From the NCBI GenBank assembly GCA_026260175.1, contig JAKCWW010001692.1:35472-67745 (forward strand): a DNA stretch of 32,274 nucleotides, in the 5' to 3' direction. Position 1 is the first letter of the stretch, and every line of letters begins with the position of its first letter. Shown here in pieces: positions 19,441-31,440 of this stretch. A model generated the notes under the pieces. That model ran no database searches and was not told the DNA's origin. It saw only the letters and a list, made by a program, of their open reading frames with translations. Position numbers and translations under genes: made by a program. This stretch comes from Reticulitermes lucifugus (taxonomy: Eukaryota; Arthropoda; Insecta; Blattodea; Rhinotermitidae).

Positions 19441-21891
19441 CTACTGTGTGAAGAACTGTTAACTTCTTAAAAAGGACTCTGCTCCATGTAGTTAGTTGAT
19501 ACAAAATTCGATAGGCAACACTCTACTTTGAAGCTTTAAAATCTTAGTGATCCAAGAATGTTTATCTACAGGGCACAAAACTAAGAAGTGCAAAACGATG
19601 TTACTGGTCGGGCGTTGTTAATATCCAACGATTTGACAAATAGTTTAATTGTGTGTTTTGCGGTTTACACATAGTTGTGGACGAAGACTACTCTCTTTTG
19701 GGATAGGACGCCGAGCTAATTTGGTAGCTTTTTGATTGTATAAAGTAAGTCTTCTTCGAGTATCCTGAATGTGGATGTAGCAAGTTCCTAAGAAAAATCG
19801 GTAACAAATAACCAATAAACACGTCATCATATTTAAGAAGACTGTAATCTGGAATAATTGTATTCTTGTTTGTCTGTTGATTTCATAACATTGGTCTATT
19901 TTTCTACAAGACGTATGATGGCTTTGGGTGAGTAAAAATCAGCTATTTTAGCATACCTCCCATAACTTGTGAGCAATAACAGGCGGAAACACGCTACATT
20001 TATTCTCCCAGTTTTAGTATTTGTTAAGCTACAACCAAGGACAAAGCTGAGCCAGTGTTCCTCCTTTGACTGGAGAACGGTGAGCAAATATCACAGACCC
20101 CATTGCACCAAATCTACTGCGCACTATGTGGGAGAATATAGTTAATATTGCTCTCGCGAGTCAGGAGTGGTAATCAGTGGCGTGCAGTTGTTCTAAAGCA
20201 TACATGTGCACAAAATTAATAAATACTATAATTCCTGAATTAATACGGTAACGAGGAATTGGAAGTAAAGATTTGCTATTTTGTACGACGGAAAAAGGAG
20301 AAGATAATTTAATTCATACATTTCACGCTTCGGCCATTTATAATTCAAAGGATGTATGTTAAGTCATATCTGAATTCTGCAGTAAAATTAAAATCTCTAT
20401 GCCAGGAATTAAAATAAATGTGTACGTACTTCAATTAGTATGACGTTTTGTGTTCAGTTCGACAATTTAGCTCGAATATGTCAACGGGCGTTTCCGTGGT
20501 TCGTTCGTCATTAATGTGATACTAATGTATTTGGTGATTTCATGAAAGCTTACAGGACTATGTGTAAGATATTACTTGACATTTGAACACCTATATAAAT
20601 CACACACAAATATACCGCAGTAATCTTCATATCAGTTGTGCAAGTCGAAATGTTTTTCCGAATTTTCTCTCTTAAGCAGAAACACTGACGCACTGTAACA
20701 GCAGATGATGTCAACGCTTTGCAGAGTAACTTTTTGGTTAAGCTGGTACTCGAAGCATAACATGTTGTGATTGTGTACTTTTTTTAAATACACAATGAAA
20801 AATGTATTACAAAGACTATCATGTTCTGTTTACGTCAGTTCGTCCTTGGAAGTCAGATTTTAAAGAGACAGCTTTCTTCGTTTCCCTTACCACGTCAAAA
20901 ATGCAGCAGTCGTCAAAGTTAACGCTTCGAATCAGTCACATTTGGTCCGTATTCCGGGGACCTGCAGATTCCTCACAGCCATTTCTGCAAACGTTCTGAC
21001 CACACGATTTCTACAGATGATTATAACCTGTGATTTTGAAATATGAGAGAGGTCTATTGGAAGACTTTTCTGGTATGTGCCAGATAGGACTGTAAGAAAC
21101 CACGAACAATGTTAGGGTAGATAGCCGGTTTTTGTTTTATATTCAAATCGGTACTTCCGTTGTGCATGTAATGTACGTTAAAGAAACGCCTTACATGAAG
21201 TCACACTATCTGAAATGTCTTTTTTAGAAACAGTCACAGTCGAATAATTACTAAATTCTTAAAATCAAAGATATATATCGACGAAAAGTGAGAGTCACGA
21301 AGCGCTGTATATCAAAATGACAATCTTATGATATCGTGGGTGTTGTCACGCACTGCCTTAAAGGAAGAAGCGTAAAAGAATACAATTTATGAGTTATCAA
21401 TAATGCAATAAATATTTATGTGCTGTTTTCGTTAAATTCTCACGAACAGAGCTCGCTCCATTGATGTTTATTTTCTGTCTTTTGCGGCAGAAACATAAAC
21501 AGCGCCGACCGGCTGTTCTCCTGGACCCTCTTGAGAATTGAGGAAGCAAACTAGTTTTAGGGCGGAAATTAGTTCCTGCTGAAGTAATGACCCAGTATGT
21601 TTGAAATTCCCACCGGGTTATGGATGCCGGAACTATGTTGAAACAGAATGTAGTGAATTTATAATAATGACTTAACAATCTTACGTCACTAGCAGATAAT
21701 GATACACCCTCAAAGAAATTTTAGACAAATTGTAATTTCAACTGCTAGCCGAACAGGATGGAGCCCTTCACTTAAACCCTTTGATATTTTAAATAGTTAA
21801 GAAATCAACTACTCACCTTTTGTTAAATTTTTACGAACATATCTCTGACACAAAACTAACTGAATCGGGGTTCAAACAGCTTTCATGTTAT
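19441..21891. other. Non-coding stretch, nothing recognised
   Basis: About 2.4 kb of AT-rich sequence with short frames only. No motif, repeat pair or RNA gene was recognised. Confidence 0.5.
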
Positions 21892-22035
21892 GGCTGTTTG
21901 ACTTACCATACATAACTAATGGTTGTTTGACTTTCCATATATAACTAATGGCTGTTTGACTTACCATACATAACTAATGGCTGTTTTACTTACCATACAT
22001 AACTAATGGCTGTTGACTTACCATACATAACTAAT
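21892..22035 (+). repeat. 29-bp minisatellite, five units
   Basis: Units start at 21892, 21921, 21950, 21979 and 22008 and read GGCTGTTTGACTTACCATAC then ATAACTAAT with few changes. The last unit is 28 bases. High unit identity points to recent or ongoing turnover by slippage or unequal exchange. Confidence 0.95.
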
Positions 22036-22754
22036 AATGCTCGACACTATTACGCAAAGAGCAGTCGATAAAATTTAAGGGGGAAAATATTTCTCGCAAA
22101 GAAACAAATATTAAATCCAGTAGCAAATAAACTAAGAATATTTTACATGCATGTATGTATATAGGCCTATGTATGCAAGCAAATATATGTGAGAGAGCAA
22201 AAAAAAAATATTAATAAAAATAAATAAATCGGGTTTCCACATAAGAGGACCTATTTCGATTTAATGGCTTAAACTAAAAAAGCAATTTCTTTATACCTGT
22301 CATACTTAAATTGGAAATTCTGAAGTGAATATAGAAAGAAAATGTTCACTTGTAGCACGCTGCCCATGGCACACAGCACGAAAGTTGTTTGGCAACGATT
22401 CTACACGCGGCTTCTCGAGGATAATCGTGTAGAGATTTCAGAACACTACCTGCTACACAGCCCGTGGATTATTTAAGTTGTATCGTAAAGTGCGCTTACA
22501 GCAAATGGGCGGTACAACTTACAGACAACTAGCATTTGCTGGTACACGGTGGCTGTAGAGAAGGATGGAGCTTCTACTGTCACTTCACAGCTGAAGTTAC
22601 CGGACAAGTTGAATCCGACCTTCCGTAGCACCACCACACTCTCGTTTGACAAGGACAGCTGTAAGCAAATAAACCACTCGTTATCTCCTGTGTTCAGTCA
22701 GCGGTAATGATAGGCTAGGTTGGGGAACTCGCATTGTAGTATTTCATAATGCTG
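22036..22754. other. Non-coding stretch
   Basis: Holds an A-rich low-complexity tract at 22200-22228. The part from about 22345 to 22680 is less AT-rich than its surroundings but carries no recognisable coding pattern. Confidence 0.45.
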
Positions 22755-23105
22755 CTTTCTGAAAAGTGCTTGCATCTTGGGCTGAGGACGTCTGAGTACA
22801 GTCTACTGAGAGGAATACGTGGACATGAGGAGGAAGAAGGAACGGCAGGATGGAGAAAATTGCTAACGAAGATCATCGCAATTTGTATGCTTCAGCACAT
22901 GTCACCTGGTGATCAGGTCGAGGAGGACGAAATGTACGGGATATGTAGGAGGCATGATGGAGATTAAAAATGTAGACAAGATTTTAGTCTTTGAACCTGA
23001 AGGAAAGGGAGCTCTTAGAAAATGACAAGATAATACTAAAGTGACTTTAAAGGAGTGGGGTGTGATGCTGTGATCCTGACAAAGTGCTGTTCCATAGAAG
23101 AGGTT
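22755..23105 (+). pseudogene. LINE reverse-transcriptase C-terminal tail (family 2), copy B
   Basis: Across three frames the order LLRGIRGHEEEEGTAGWRK, NEDHRNLYAS, VIRSRRTKCTGYVGGM, KILVFEPEGKGALRK and NTKVTLKEWG parallels family 2 copy A and the usual tail motifs (GEWR-LHNEEL--LYSS, VIKSRR-RWAGHVARM, LVGKPEGKRPLGR). Stops and frameshifts are frequent. It is shorter than copy A, starting only in the segment after LYG-E-WS. It is a 5'-truncated and decayed insertion. Confidence 0.8.
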
Positions 23106-25436
23106 GAAATTTCATGTCTAAATGAGCGATTGTCTTAGTACACACTCAAAATATAATTTAAGCTGGTTGTTTAATTTCATTATTCGTCACTTCTAAATAA
23201 ATACGCTATTTTAAATTCATACCCATAGCCACCGCTTTGCAAATTTCATGTTACCTATTCGAAACTCACTATACATTTCCAGACTGCCACTGTTGAATGT
23301 TATCATTGGAAATGTGGACGGCTTCTGCTCACCGAGTTCATGAAAGCATCTCTGAAACCATAACTGTATGAAGCACAGAAATAGACCTTATGTTTACGGT
23401 TCTGGATGTTGTCAGAAGTAAAGAGTCCTCGACATAGTTTCGTATTTTACATACCTGAATAGTACACATTCAGTACAATAACAATTGTCTTTGTTATAAT
23501 GATAACAGAATGTAAGCATATGGTTGTGTGAAGGTGACTTTATACGTATTCGTGATATAGACACTACACGGAGTATTAGTCTTTAAGCATTCGATATTAT
23601 AACAGTAAGACATAAAAGGTACGTAGCAGGCCTGTGTGCACCAAATTAAAAAAAAAACGTAATCCTCAAATACTCATTGCACGGAAGATGTATAATATTG
23701 TTTAAAGTCAAAGGTAATTTCAAGGCGAGCATAGCTTAAATCAGTTGAATTTTACAGACGCCACTTCCAAAACAAACAGTTTTACATCCAGATTGTTTAG
23801 TTCAGGATGTCTCATCAGAACGCGTCGAGCAGTATGCGTCTTAGTTTCATTGTGTGAAGGCGCCGGTAGAGACTTCATAGATCTGGTACTGACTCACTGT
23901 TCAGAGAGTGTTGACACACAAACACAAACAACAATTCATTTCGATATGAATTACTAAGATGTCTTTATGTTTCAACTAGTGAGAAACTTCAAACGCAGTG
24001 CATTCAATGTTCTCCTTACTCCATTCGAACAAAGATATGATAATATTCTTCTGAAGACGGCGGCTGCCGCTTAGTAATTGCTATCTATACTGCTTCCAGC
24101 GAGAAGAGTTTTGATGGAGATCAATGGAGTCTGCAACCGCATCTTCCTTTCAAATTTTGACGTCAAGATTGAGCATTGGTCTTTGTTCATGAGGAAGAAA
24201 AGGACATCATTAGTTAGCTTTCTTCTAGACATACACACGAGACTTGGGGTCGGGAAAGAAGAGGGAAATATTAGTAAGTCAGGAAGGAAAGCAGTAAGCT
24301 ATGAGGCCAGAGGGAACAGAAAGGTAAAGCGGAGACGGTTAAGAATAACTCAGCAAGAAAAATGAGAAAAAAAGTAGACATTAGAAAAGAGATACAGAAG
24401 GGAAAGAAAGAAGAAAGTATAACTTAAAATAGAATGCATGATATCGCAGCCTACGAAATGAAGAGTAGGTGAATGTACGGGGGGAAATCAGAAAGGAATG
24501 TCTGAAAATGGAAGTAGAAATCAAAGAAAGGACCCCACCCAAAAATTATAGGTTTTAAGAATGTCGAACTAATTTTCACAGTACGCGTTGTATTGTAGGC
24601 AACACTCGGTGCTCTGTAGTTCAGTGCACCTAATGGGATAAGAAGTAGCGAACTTAATTTCTGCCGCGACAATTACAGAACACACAGAAAATTCTTTCTA
24701 AAGGAATTCTCCAGATCCATCCGAATCAGATGGAAGGGTGAAGTAAAAGAAATTACACTGACGTTGATAGGAAAAGAGTGGGGAATTGCAGGGAGAAGCA
24801 GATTGTAGCAGAAAGAAGAGAGTGGTAATGAAGGGCGGAATTTGGCGGTCGTAGCTTACTTGTAGATACAGTTCGATCGCCCTACTGAAAACACGGAGAA
24901 AAAGATACGAAACTCAATCGGAATAGCGTGACCTTTAGCAAATATTGGAACCTAAAACCTCCCGTACATTTGTGACATATATGGCCCGTAAACTGCACTG
25001 TCCGGGTGGCGTATATGGTGCAATTCGGAACTGCTCACAGCCTACTGTAAGGCGCTTTACCATAAAGCTGTTCATAGGCAAAGAGGTAGGGCTATTACCG
25101 TAAGTCCATCATTGTACAATTTCACGAAGAACAGATGACAGAATATGAAAAAACGAGGAATGATAACTTTAATAGTCCTTCAATCAAGAGCACGCATTTA
25201 AGAGAATGTCTGTACAAAACGATATCCAAGGCCTAATATTACTGAAAATCCCGCACTCTCATCTGGAAGTACTAATGTACTATTACTAATACGATTTTGT
25301 TGCTGTATTTTTAACTTATTTTATCACGTTTATTGGAAATAACATAATTTTATAGATAAACTGCTTTCCGCTTATCATATACTTCTATGATATTTGTGAG
25401 GTTGAGGTATCGAACATATACTAGTGCCTTATTAGC
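23106..25436. other. Non-coding stretch with a purine-rich segment
   Basis: From about 24240 to 24540 the plus strand is strongly purine-rich (GAAAGAAGA-type words). This keeps one 95-codon frame open at 24078-24365 without any recognisable domain. At 24053, CTGAAGA-C-GGC...GCC resembles half of the hammerhead-like motif but lacks GAAA. Nothing else was seen. Confidence 0.5.
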
Positions 25437-25470
25437 CTGAAAATGTTTTCTTGTTAAGCCGAAACATGTT
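25437..25470 (+). ncRNA. Hammerhead-like motif, copy 9 (decayed stem II)
   Basis: CTGAAAA box (G8 changed to A), then a stretch whose only clear pairing is CTT/AAG, then CC-GAAAC (25461-25465). ACATGT (25464-25469) is a perfect palindrome followed by T. The flanking halves are conserved better than the stem II, so this is a degenerate member. Confidence 0.35.
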
Positions 25471-28400
25471 ACATTAATGTCACATATTATACAAAAAGAA
25501 CTTAGTTGCGATTGACGGTTATTATTCATCTTCTCACCCACAAAACCACCAACCAATCAATCAAATTTAGTCTAATGATAAAAAGCTTTCTCTTTCGGTT
25601 TAATTACGTACAGTGAGTAAACAGAAGCCTTTAGAATAAATTCAGTTGCTTTTTATTTTATGTTATTTTCACGAATGGTGACGTTTTCATTCTAGTATAA
25701 CGTTTGAAGGGTTGTCACTTTCTTAGTAGGGGAACTTCGAGTAGGCGACTGATGTGTCATTGCATTTATGCACCTAGTGTCCTCAGCATCAACATCTGAC
25801 AACCCCCAATACATCCGGAAGAGTTTTCGTCGACCACAAAATTTATGCTTATGTCAAGATTTCCAACTTTTAAAATACATTAACCAGAATTAAAGAGTGT
25901 AGAAGTACCATTAGGAGAAATTCAATCTAAGGTACCTTACGTTAATTCAGAGATTATTACCTACAGTTTAAACCTTCGAACTGTAGTTATATTTGTCCCA
26001 AAAATTTATAAACAAAGTAGCGAAAAGAACAGAGTAAATAGAAGAAACAACTGAACATAATTTAAGGAACAACTGTGTATGTTATGTTGCAGTCTTGAAA
26101 ACAGCCAATATATTTAACATTTTTGTGATGGAGGATGGGAATTTCGCCTTATGTCTGATATTTAACAGTATCTCCTATTCTGTCTGGACGTTTGCTTGAA
26201 TGTTGCTGCAAACGGACTTTTGGCATTCACGTTCCCTGCTTATTTCGTAGTTGCATTAACGCTCACACCAGTGACAACTATGGGATGTTGCGCCATTTAA
26301 CCGAATCTAACAGCCTATGTGCAAGCGTTTCGTAACGTGGATGCTATATTTTGTGCTTCCAAACTTTATTTTTTTGCTTCCGATTTTTTCCTGCCGCTCA
26401 AAATAACAGAAGACAAGTAGTTACTCGAGATAAAATGAGTGTAGTGGCCTTTTTTTACAATCATCCCACTTGTTACTGCGCTATTTCAGTTTCCGAATAA
26501 AGATAATTGGTCGTCTATGAATATTAAGTATATTAACTTTACATTTATTTCAAATTTTAAGCTTCTTTAGCATAATTTCTTGCTCAGTGGATAGAATATT
26601 TAACAAGGCATTTAAATTTAGTTCTATTTTTAAACGGAAGGATTATACATGTTATTAGCGTGTAATTTGTTGTCTTTAAATGTAAGACTTTCATTTTATT
26701 TTACTTCCCCTCACGAAATAGTAGAGTAATATATGAGCGTTAGATCTGAGATTCAGTGATGGCGTCGGGTCACTGCTGTAGAATACATTCTGAATGTTCT
26801 AGCTTTTAATTGTAACAATGTTTGATATGGAATTTGGACATTGCTGGCAGGAAGATAATATGGCGTGATTTGAGGTTTCCGCCGCGGCGTAGTTGAGGCC
26901 TTTTATCTTCTGGGACGTTATACAGCTTATTATGGGGTTGGTAGTTGCTTACAACTACCTAAATATTCTGCGTGACATCCCACAAGAGAGACAAGCCTCA
27001 AGATAGTGTGGCTCATTTTAACGTATATTAATTATTTCTATAAACCCACATTTTGTTGTCATTTTAAAACATGATTTTTAAACACAATTATAGAAAAATG
27101 TTTATATTTTTTACTACTTTACCCATGATATGGATGTAAAAATGTATCCGTTAATTGGAAATGATTACATTTATGCTTTACTCTTTCTTACTAGTGGAAT
27201 AAATACTCCCCGTTTTTTGCAGTAACTATTGTGTTTGAACTACTGGACTGCCATTATTTCCGTGAAATCCTTGTCTATGTTTGCACTCACCATATGTATG
27301 TCAGTTTCATTCTGTGTTTTTATGGAAGGTTTAACAACACTCTTTATGAAGAGCTTATACACAGATTTTACACACAAGAAGTCTTTGAAAAGTTTCCTAT
27401 ACCGATATAATTACTTTTTCTGTTAAATCGACTGTAAATTTGAATTAATGGATACTCATGTCTGTAAAATGAGCTGATGTATTTTATTATTCATATTACC
27501 CTGTGGCTGTCTATACACAGCAGCTCTTAATTGCACATGCATGAAGAGAAGTTTTGCATTTACCAGACTAGTTCGGCATTAGTGTTAGGTTAATAGAGTG
27601 TTATAATTATTTGGTTACATTTATTTATCTGGTTATATTTTTAACCTTCTATTCAAAATCAGCCAATGTGGTTTTATTAAACTTTTTCTGTCTTTAATTA
27701 GATAAGTTGAATTGTCTTATGTATGGTATCTGAATTGTGACATTAAGAGGCTCTACCACGGGCAGCTTACTTAGTGACTTGTTTCGCTTTGCCGTAAGTA
27801 CTAATCCTGTTTATTGGTGTGGTTCCAGTATCGAACTCAATCAGCTTCGTAAGGAATATTACATCAGAAGTAATAAAAATGTGAATACTTCCTAGTTTTA
27901 TTTAAAATAACTAGCTCAGTAAACATTACTTTGAAACCACTAATTACGTTTCCAATATTGTTATCTTTATAGACTTTTGTGTTAAAATTAGTTGTAACGT
28001 CCGGCTGTTGTTTTAATTCTGTCCAGCAGCATGTTCATTGTAGTTACAAATCAGATCGCTTTAGTGTAAACTCAAAGGATAACGTTTCATTTTTTGTGCT
28101 TTACACACGCGCAGTTCTGAGATTCTGAGGACCAGATATCCATCGGATCATCCTCAATCTTGACCGGAATCGATCTGTCATGAATACTCTGTGAAAAGTG
28201 CCTACTGTGTTCGAGGAGGTAGCAGTTTAAATCTTGTACCAATAAATGTTGTGTACATAACGCAAATTATGGCTTTCAGTACGGACAAACAAATGTATTC
28301 ACAAACAGAGGTTCAACCTCGCAGATGTTCTTGACAGCCAGCAGTATATTAGAGGATGAAACTTGCCGGAAGACTGGCGTTTATCACAAACGTAGCTATC

Positions 28401-28853
28401 TCGACATACGGAGTTAGTCTTGACGGCTACCTTGATCTAGATAATGCTAGAGGTTGAGAGCCGCAAGAGATTACTAACTAAATAACTCCCAGAATCCTTC
28501 CGAAAACTCGGATAGAGTAAAGGCGGCAGGTTAGACGGGACTGAAACGAGGCGTGGATTTCGTCCTGCTGAAGAGACACAGGGGCCACTATCGGCTTCAG
28601 GGCGTCTCTGATGAAACCGATTACGTGGAGTGACAATGCCGGCAGGGGAGTTCTAGAAGTCATGGGCGTTCAAGTGGCCGAAGAATGAGAATGTCCAGCC
28701 GAAATAGGAGAAGGGCCAGTAGAAAAGGAAGATCCAATAAAAGGAGAATCCAGCTGAGGTGAAATGGTGGGGAGCCACCTATTCAGTTAAGCCAGACTGA
28801 GAATATCGCTATGCAAATAAACCAACTGAGTTTGTGCTTCCCCATCATTTTGC
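25471..28853. other. Long non-coding stretch
   Basis: Contains a perfect hairpin at 26940-26959 and a purine-rich, roughly 21-bp degenerate repetition at about 28680-28760. Frames at 27229-27426 and 28478-28663 have no recognisable domain. No gene was recognised. Confidence 0.5.
26940..26959. repeat. Perfect 8-bp hairpin with 4-nt loop
   Basis: GGTAGTTG (26940-26947), loop CTTA, CAACTACC (26952-26959). No run of T follows, and nothing nearby suggests a gene end. Possibly a remnant of a fold-back element. Confidence 0.6.
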
Positions 28854-28888
28854 CTGAGAATGGAAACAGAAGCAATTGCCGAAACGTT
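28854..28888 (+). ncRNA. Hammerhead-like motif, copy 10
   Basis: CTGAGAA (the last G and A partly changed), extra T, a weak stem beginning GG/CC (4 of 6 positions pair), then GAAAC (28881-28885). ACGT then T follows, as in copy 1. Flanks TTTTGC before the box and GTTGTRTTCAA after it are shared with copy 1, so these two belong to one subfamily that was probably dispersed as part of a larger element. Confidence 0.4.
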
Positions 28889-29409
28889 GTGTTCAATGTT
28901 CTTTATTTTTAAATACTGGACGATATGCGAAGCAAAAAATATGATTGGTTATAAGCATTAGTTTTTCCTGTCATTAGCTTGTGTAATCTTACTGTTGTTC
29001 GATCAAAGATAATTCGAAATTTTATTGAATTTAGAGACCAATGGGGTTTAGAATTTTTAATCTCCATTCGAATTCCGATTCAGTAATCAATGCACGGTGA
29101 TTTTAGAATAAAAATCCGATTCGGTAATGTACACAATAATGGTTATACAAATGTTTACAACATAAAAATTCAATAAATCGTGCAGAACCGTGCAATGTTT
29201 GCAATCTGATGATAGTTTTTAAAGTATAAAGCAACAGAAATTGATTTATATTAATTAATTGCGTCAGTTTTGTTCTTATAATAGATTTTCGACGCATATG
29301 CCGGTTATGACTGTGAATTTATAATATATTTGTAAATTGCAGAACATTTTACACTAGTTATTAGTTATATACTTCACATAAGATTAGCTGCAGAATGCCT
29401 ACATGATTT
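28889..29409. other. Non-coding stretch, nothing recognised
   Basis: AT-rich sequence. It may include the downstream part of the element carrying motif copy 10, but the boundary cannot be seen. Confidence 0.45.
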
Positions 29410-29548
29410 CCGCTTCGTTTCGCTGCTGGATGACCTGAAGGAAAAGAAAAGATATTGGAACTCGAAAGAGGAAGCACTAGAGGACGCTGTGGAGAAAGCG
29501 CTTTGGAAGAGTCTTTGCACCAGTCGTAAGACAGACTACGCAAGGAAT
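29410..29548 (+). pseudogene. LINE C-terminal tail fragment (family 1), plus strand
   Basis: LLDDLKEKKRYWNSKEEALE is read directly, followed by a segment whose DNA (GCTGTGGAGAAAGCGCTTTG, then CACCAGTCGTAAGACAGACT) matches the expected end of the family 1 tail once small indels are allowed (normally LWRTRFGRGYGPVVRQT). It corresponds to the last 45 or so codons of the relic at 7557-8156, on the opposite strand. It is a very short 5'-truncated or eroded copy. Confidence 0.75.
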
Positions 29549-31244
29549 AAACACCCTAAGTTATATCATTGTGGATATTGTGATAATGATAGAAACGTTT
29601 CTAGAAGCAGAATACTTTCTTCAATGTTCTTGTTTGTGTAGTTCTTGTAGCATTGACGAATGAACTGCAGACGGAATAATATTCTTCATTCCGTTGTGCC
29701 GATCTACAATAGTCACGAACATTAATGTATATCTGCTGCACTGGATTCAGCCCTCCAGTAGGCAAGTGATCCAGCCTGTGCTCAATTAGAGTTTTCCTTT
29801 TGAACACGTAGGCAGTTTTATGAGAAACTCCCTTCTGTTTCATCCTGAATAAAGTATTGGGAGAGTATCAGCTGTCAGCCACGTACGGTGTGTAACTGGA
29901 TGCAGCTATATTACTTTAATTGTTGGAGTTAAGAAACGCTGCAAAGGAAGGAAATAAGAATGGCAGGCGAATGGGTGGGCATCCGGTGTTCTGATCACTG
30001 GAGTGCTTTGTAATTACCGTCATTGTGCTGGGAACCGTTGCTTCTTCTTTTAATGACTGTCAGGAGTTGTAACTACGACAGACCTACGTTAGAACTTTTA
30101 CTAAGTCTTAGCCTGAAAGTAAAGACACTCGCAAGTCGAAGATATTTATTTCCCTTTAAAAACCACCAGATTCGAATTATCTTCATAAGATATGTGCGTC
30201 AGAGTTACACTCAAAAGAATAATAAAGTACTTTTTCCGTAGCCTGAAACCAAGGGAAATCAGCTAGCAGAAAAATTTGTATATTTGGTTTAGGAAGAAAT
30301 AGTATTGGGGCTGTATATCTCTGGATATTGTTAAGAAAATTTAACGTGCTCCAAGCTGAGGTATGGTCAGCAAAGTGTCTTTCGTTCGTGCGTGTTTCTG
30401 TGTGTATAATTGTATGAATCTGCATGTTTGTAGGCCTCTATACACACACGATACATTACAGGCAATTTTTGTCCAAGAAAAAGTGAGGCATTTTTGACGT
30501 TGTTAAAGAAAAAGTATTTATCAGAAGTATCACACGTAACGTGGAATTGATTTGTACTTCGCACTGTCAGACGCGAACATAAGCTGTAGTAACACATTTT
30601 CCTGAACGATATATCTCGTTTGCAGATTGTGGTAGCCATGTAAAGAACAAGGAAGCGCGGTGAAGGGACGTAAAACATTTTGTGAAGAGTCTGCTTCAAA
30701 ATTCACAGCGAGAATATACGGTTGGTATTATTATAATATAATAAAATTTTATAAAGTATGAAAATGGGATGAGAATGGAGTGAAGTGGAATAAATTTACC
30801 AGTTAAAGTAAAATGGCATTATTTCTTCATGACGCTGATCAGTTTTACAGATTAATATCAGTATTAACGTTCTTGAACAAATAACCATTCTATACTTAGA
30901 AAATTTTGAAATCTACACCTTTTTTTGCCCACTTCCATAGTAGCTGTTTTTATTTTCACGACTTTCAGTACAGACTGTAATGTCTTATGACTTCAATCAG
31001 TCAGTCACTCAGTAAGTGAATCAGGTACCGAAGAACATCCATAGCATTTACGGCAGTGATTAGGTACCGGTACTTAACTCGGACCCCAATGAACATAATA
31101 CTGGCAGTCCTTGTGCACTTGCCGTTGCTTTGTTCGGAAACGAATCTACGAAGTTTAAAGCTAACTGGGGGAAATTACCAACAACACATAAATGTCTCCA
31201 TGGGCAAGAGTCCTTCTTGAGTAACAGATGTCACTCCAACTGCC
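29549..31244. other. Non-coding stretch, nothing recognised
   Basis: AT-rich sequence with frames of 60-110 codons lacking recognisable domains. Confidence 0.5.
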
Positions 31245-31440
31245 AAGATGTGCTCCACCTTTTATTGAACTCGAAAGCTCATTACCGTGTTTACAAGAGC
31301 CCGCCACTGGACTATATCCTGAGCCAGATGAACCTAGTAAACACAGCCACATCCTGTTGTGCATGATCTGTTTAAATATTTTTTCCCATATAGCGACTAT
31401 GTTTCCAGAATGGCTTCTTTCTCTCAAGAATTTCGACTAA
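31245..31440 (+). repeat. Interspersed-repeat fragment common in insect genomes
   Basis: One frame gives LLNSKAHYRVYKSPPLDYIL then SQMN. Another gives FIELESSLPCLQEPATGLYP then EPDEPSKHSH. Both are near-matches to spurious peptides that I recall recurring in predicted insect proteins (HYRVHKSPPLVPILSQ and ELESSLPCSQEPATGPYPEP). These arise from a dispersed repeat, not from a gene. Boundaries and class are uncertain. The frames at 31130-31440 on both strands are therefore not called as genes. Confidence 0.55.

Noticed and set aside
24053..24075. CTGAAGA-C-GGC...GCC half motif
   Set aside because: The stem is present but GAAA is missing (GCTTA instead); too degenerate to count as a copy.
31130..31440. 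Overlapping frames of 70-88 codons on both strands
   Set aside because: The peptides match spurious products of a dispersed insect repeat, so a repeat fragment was called instead.
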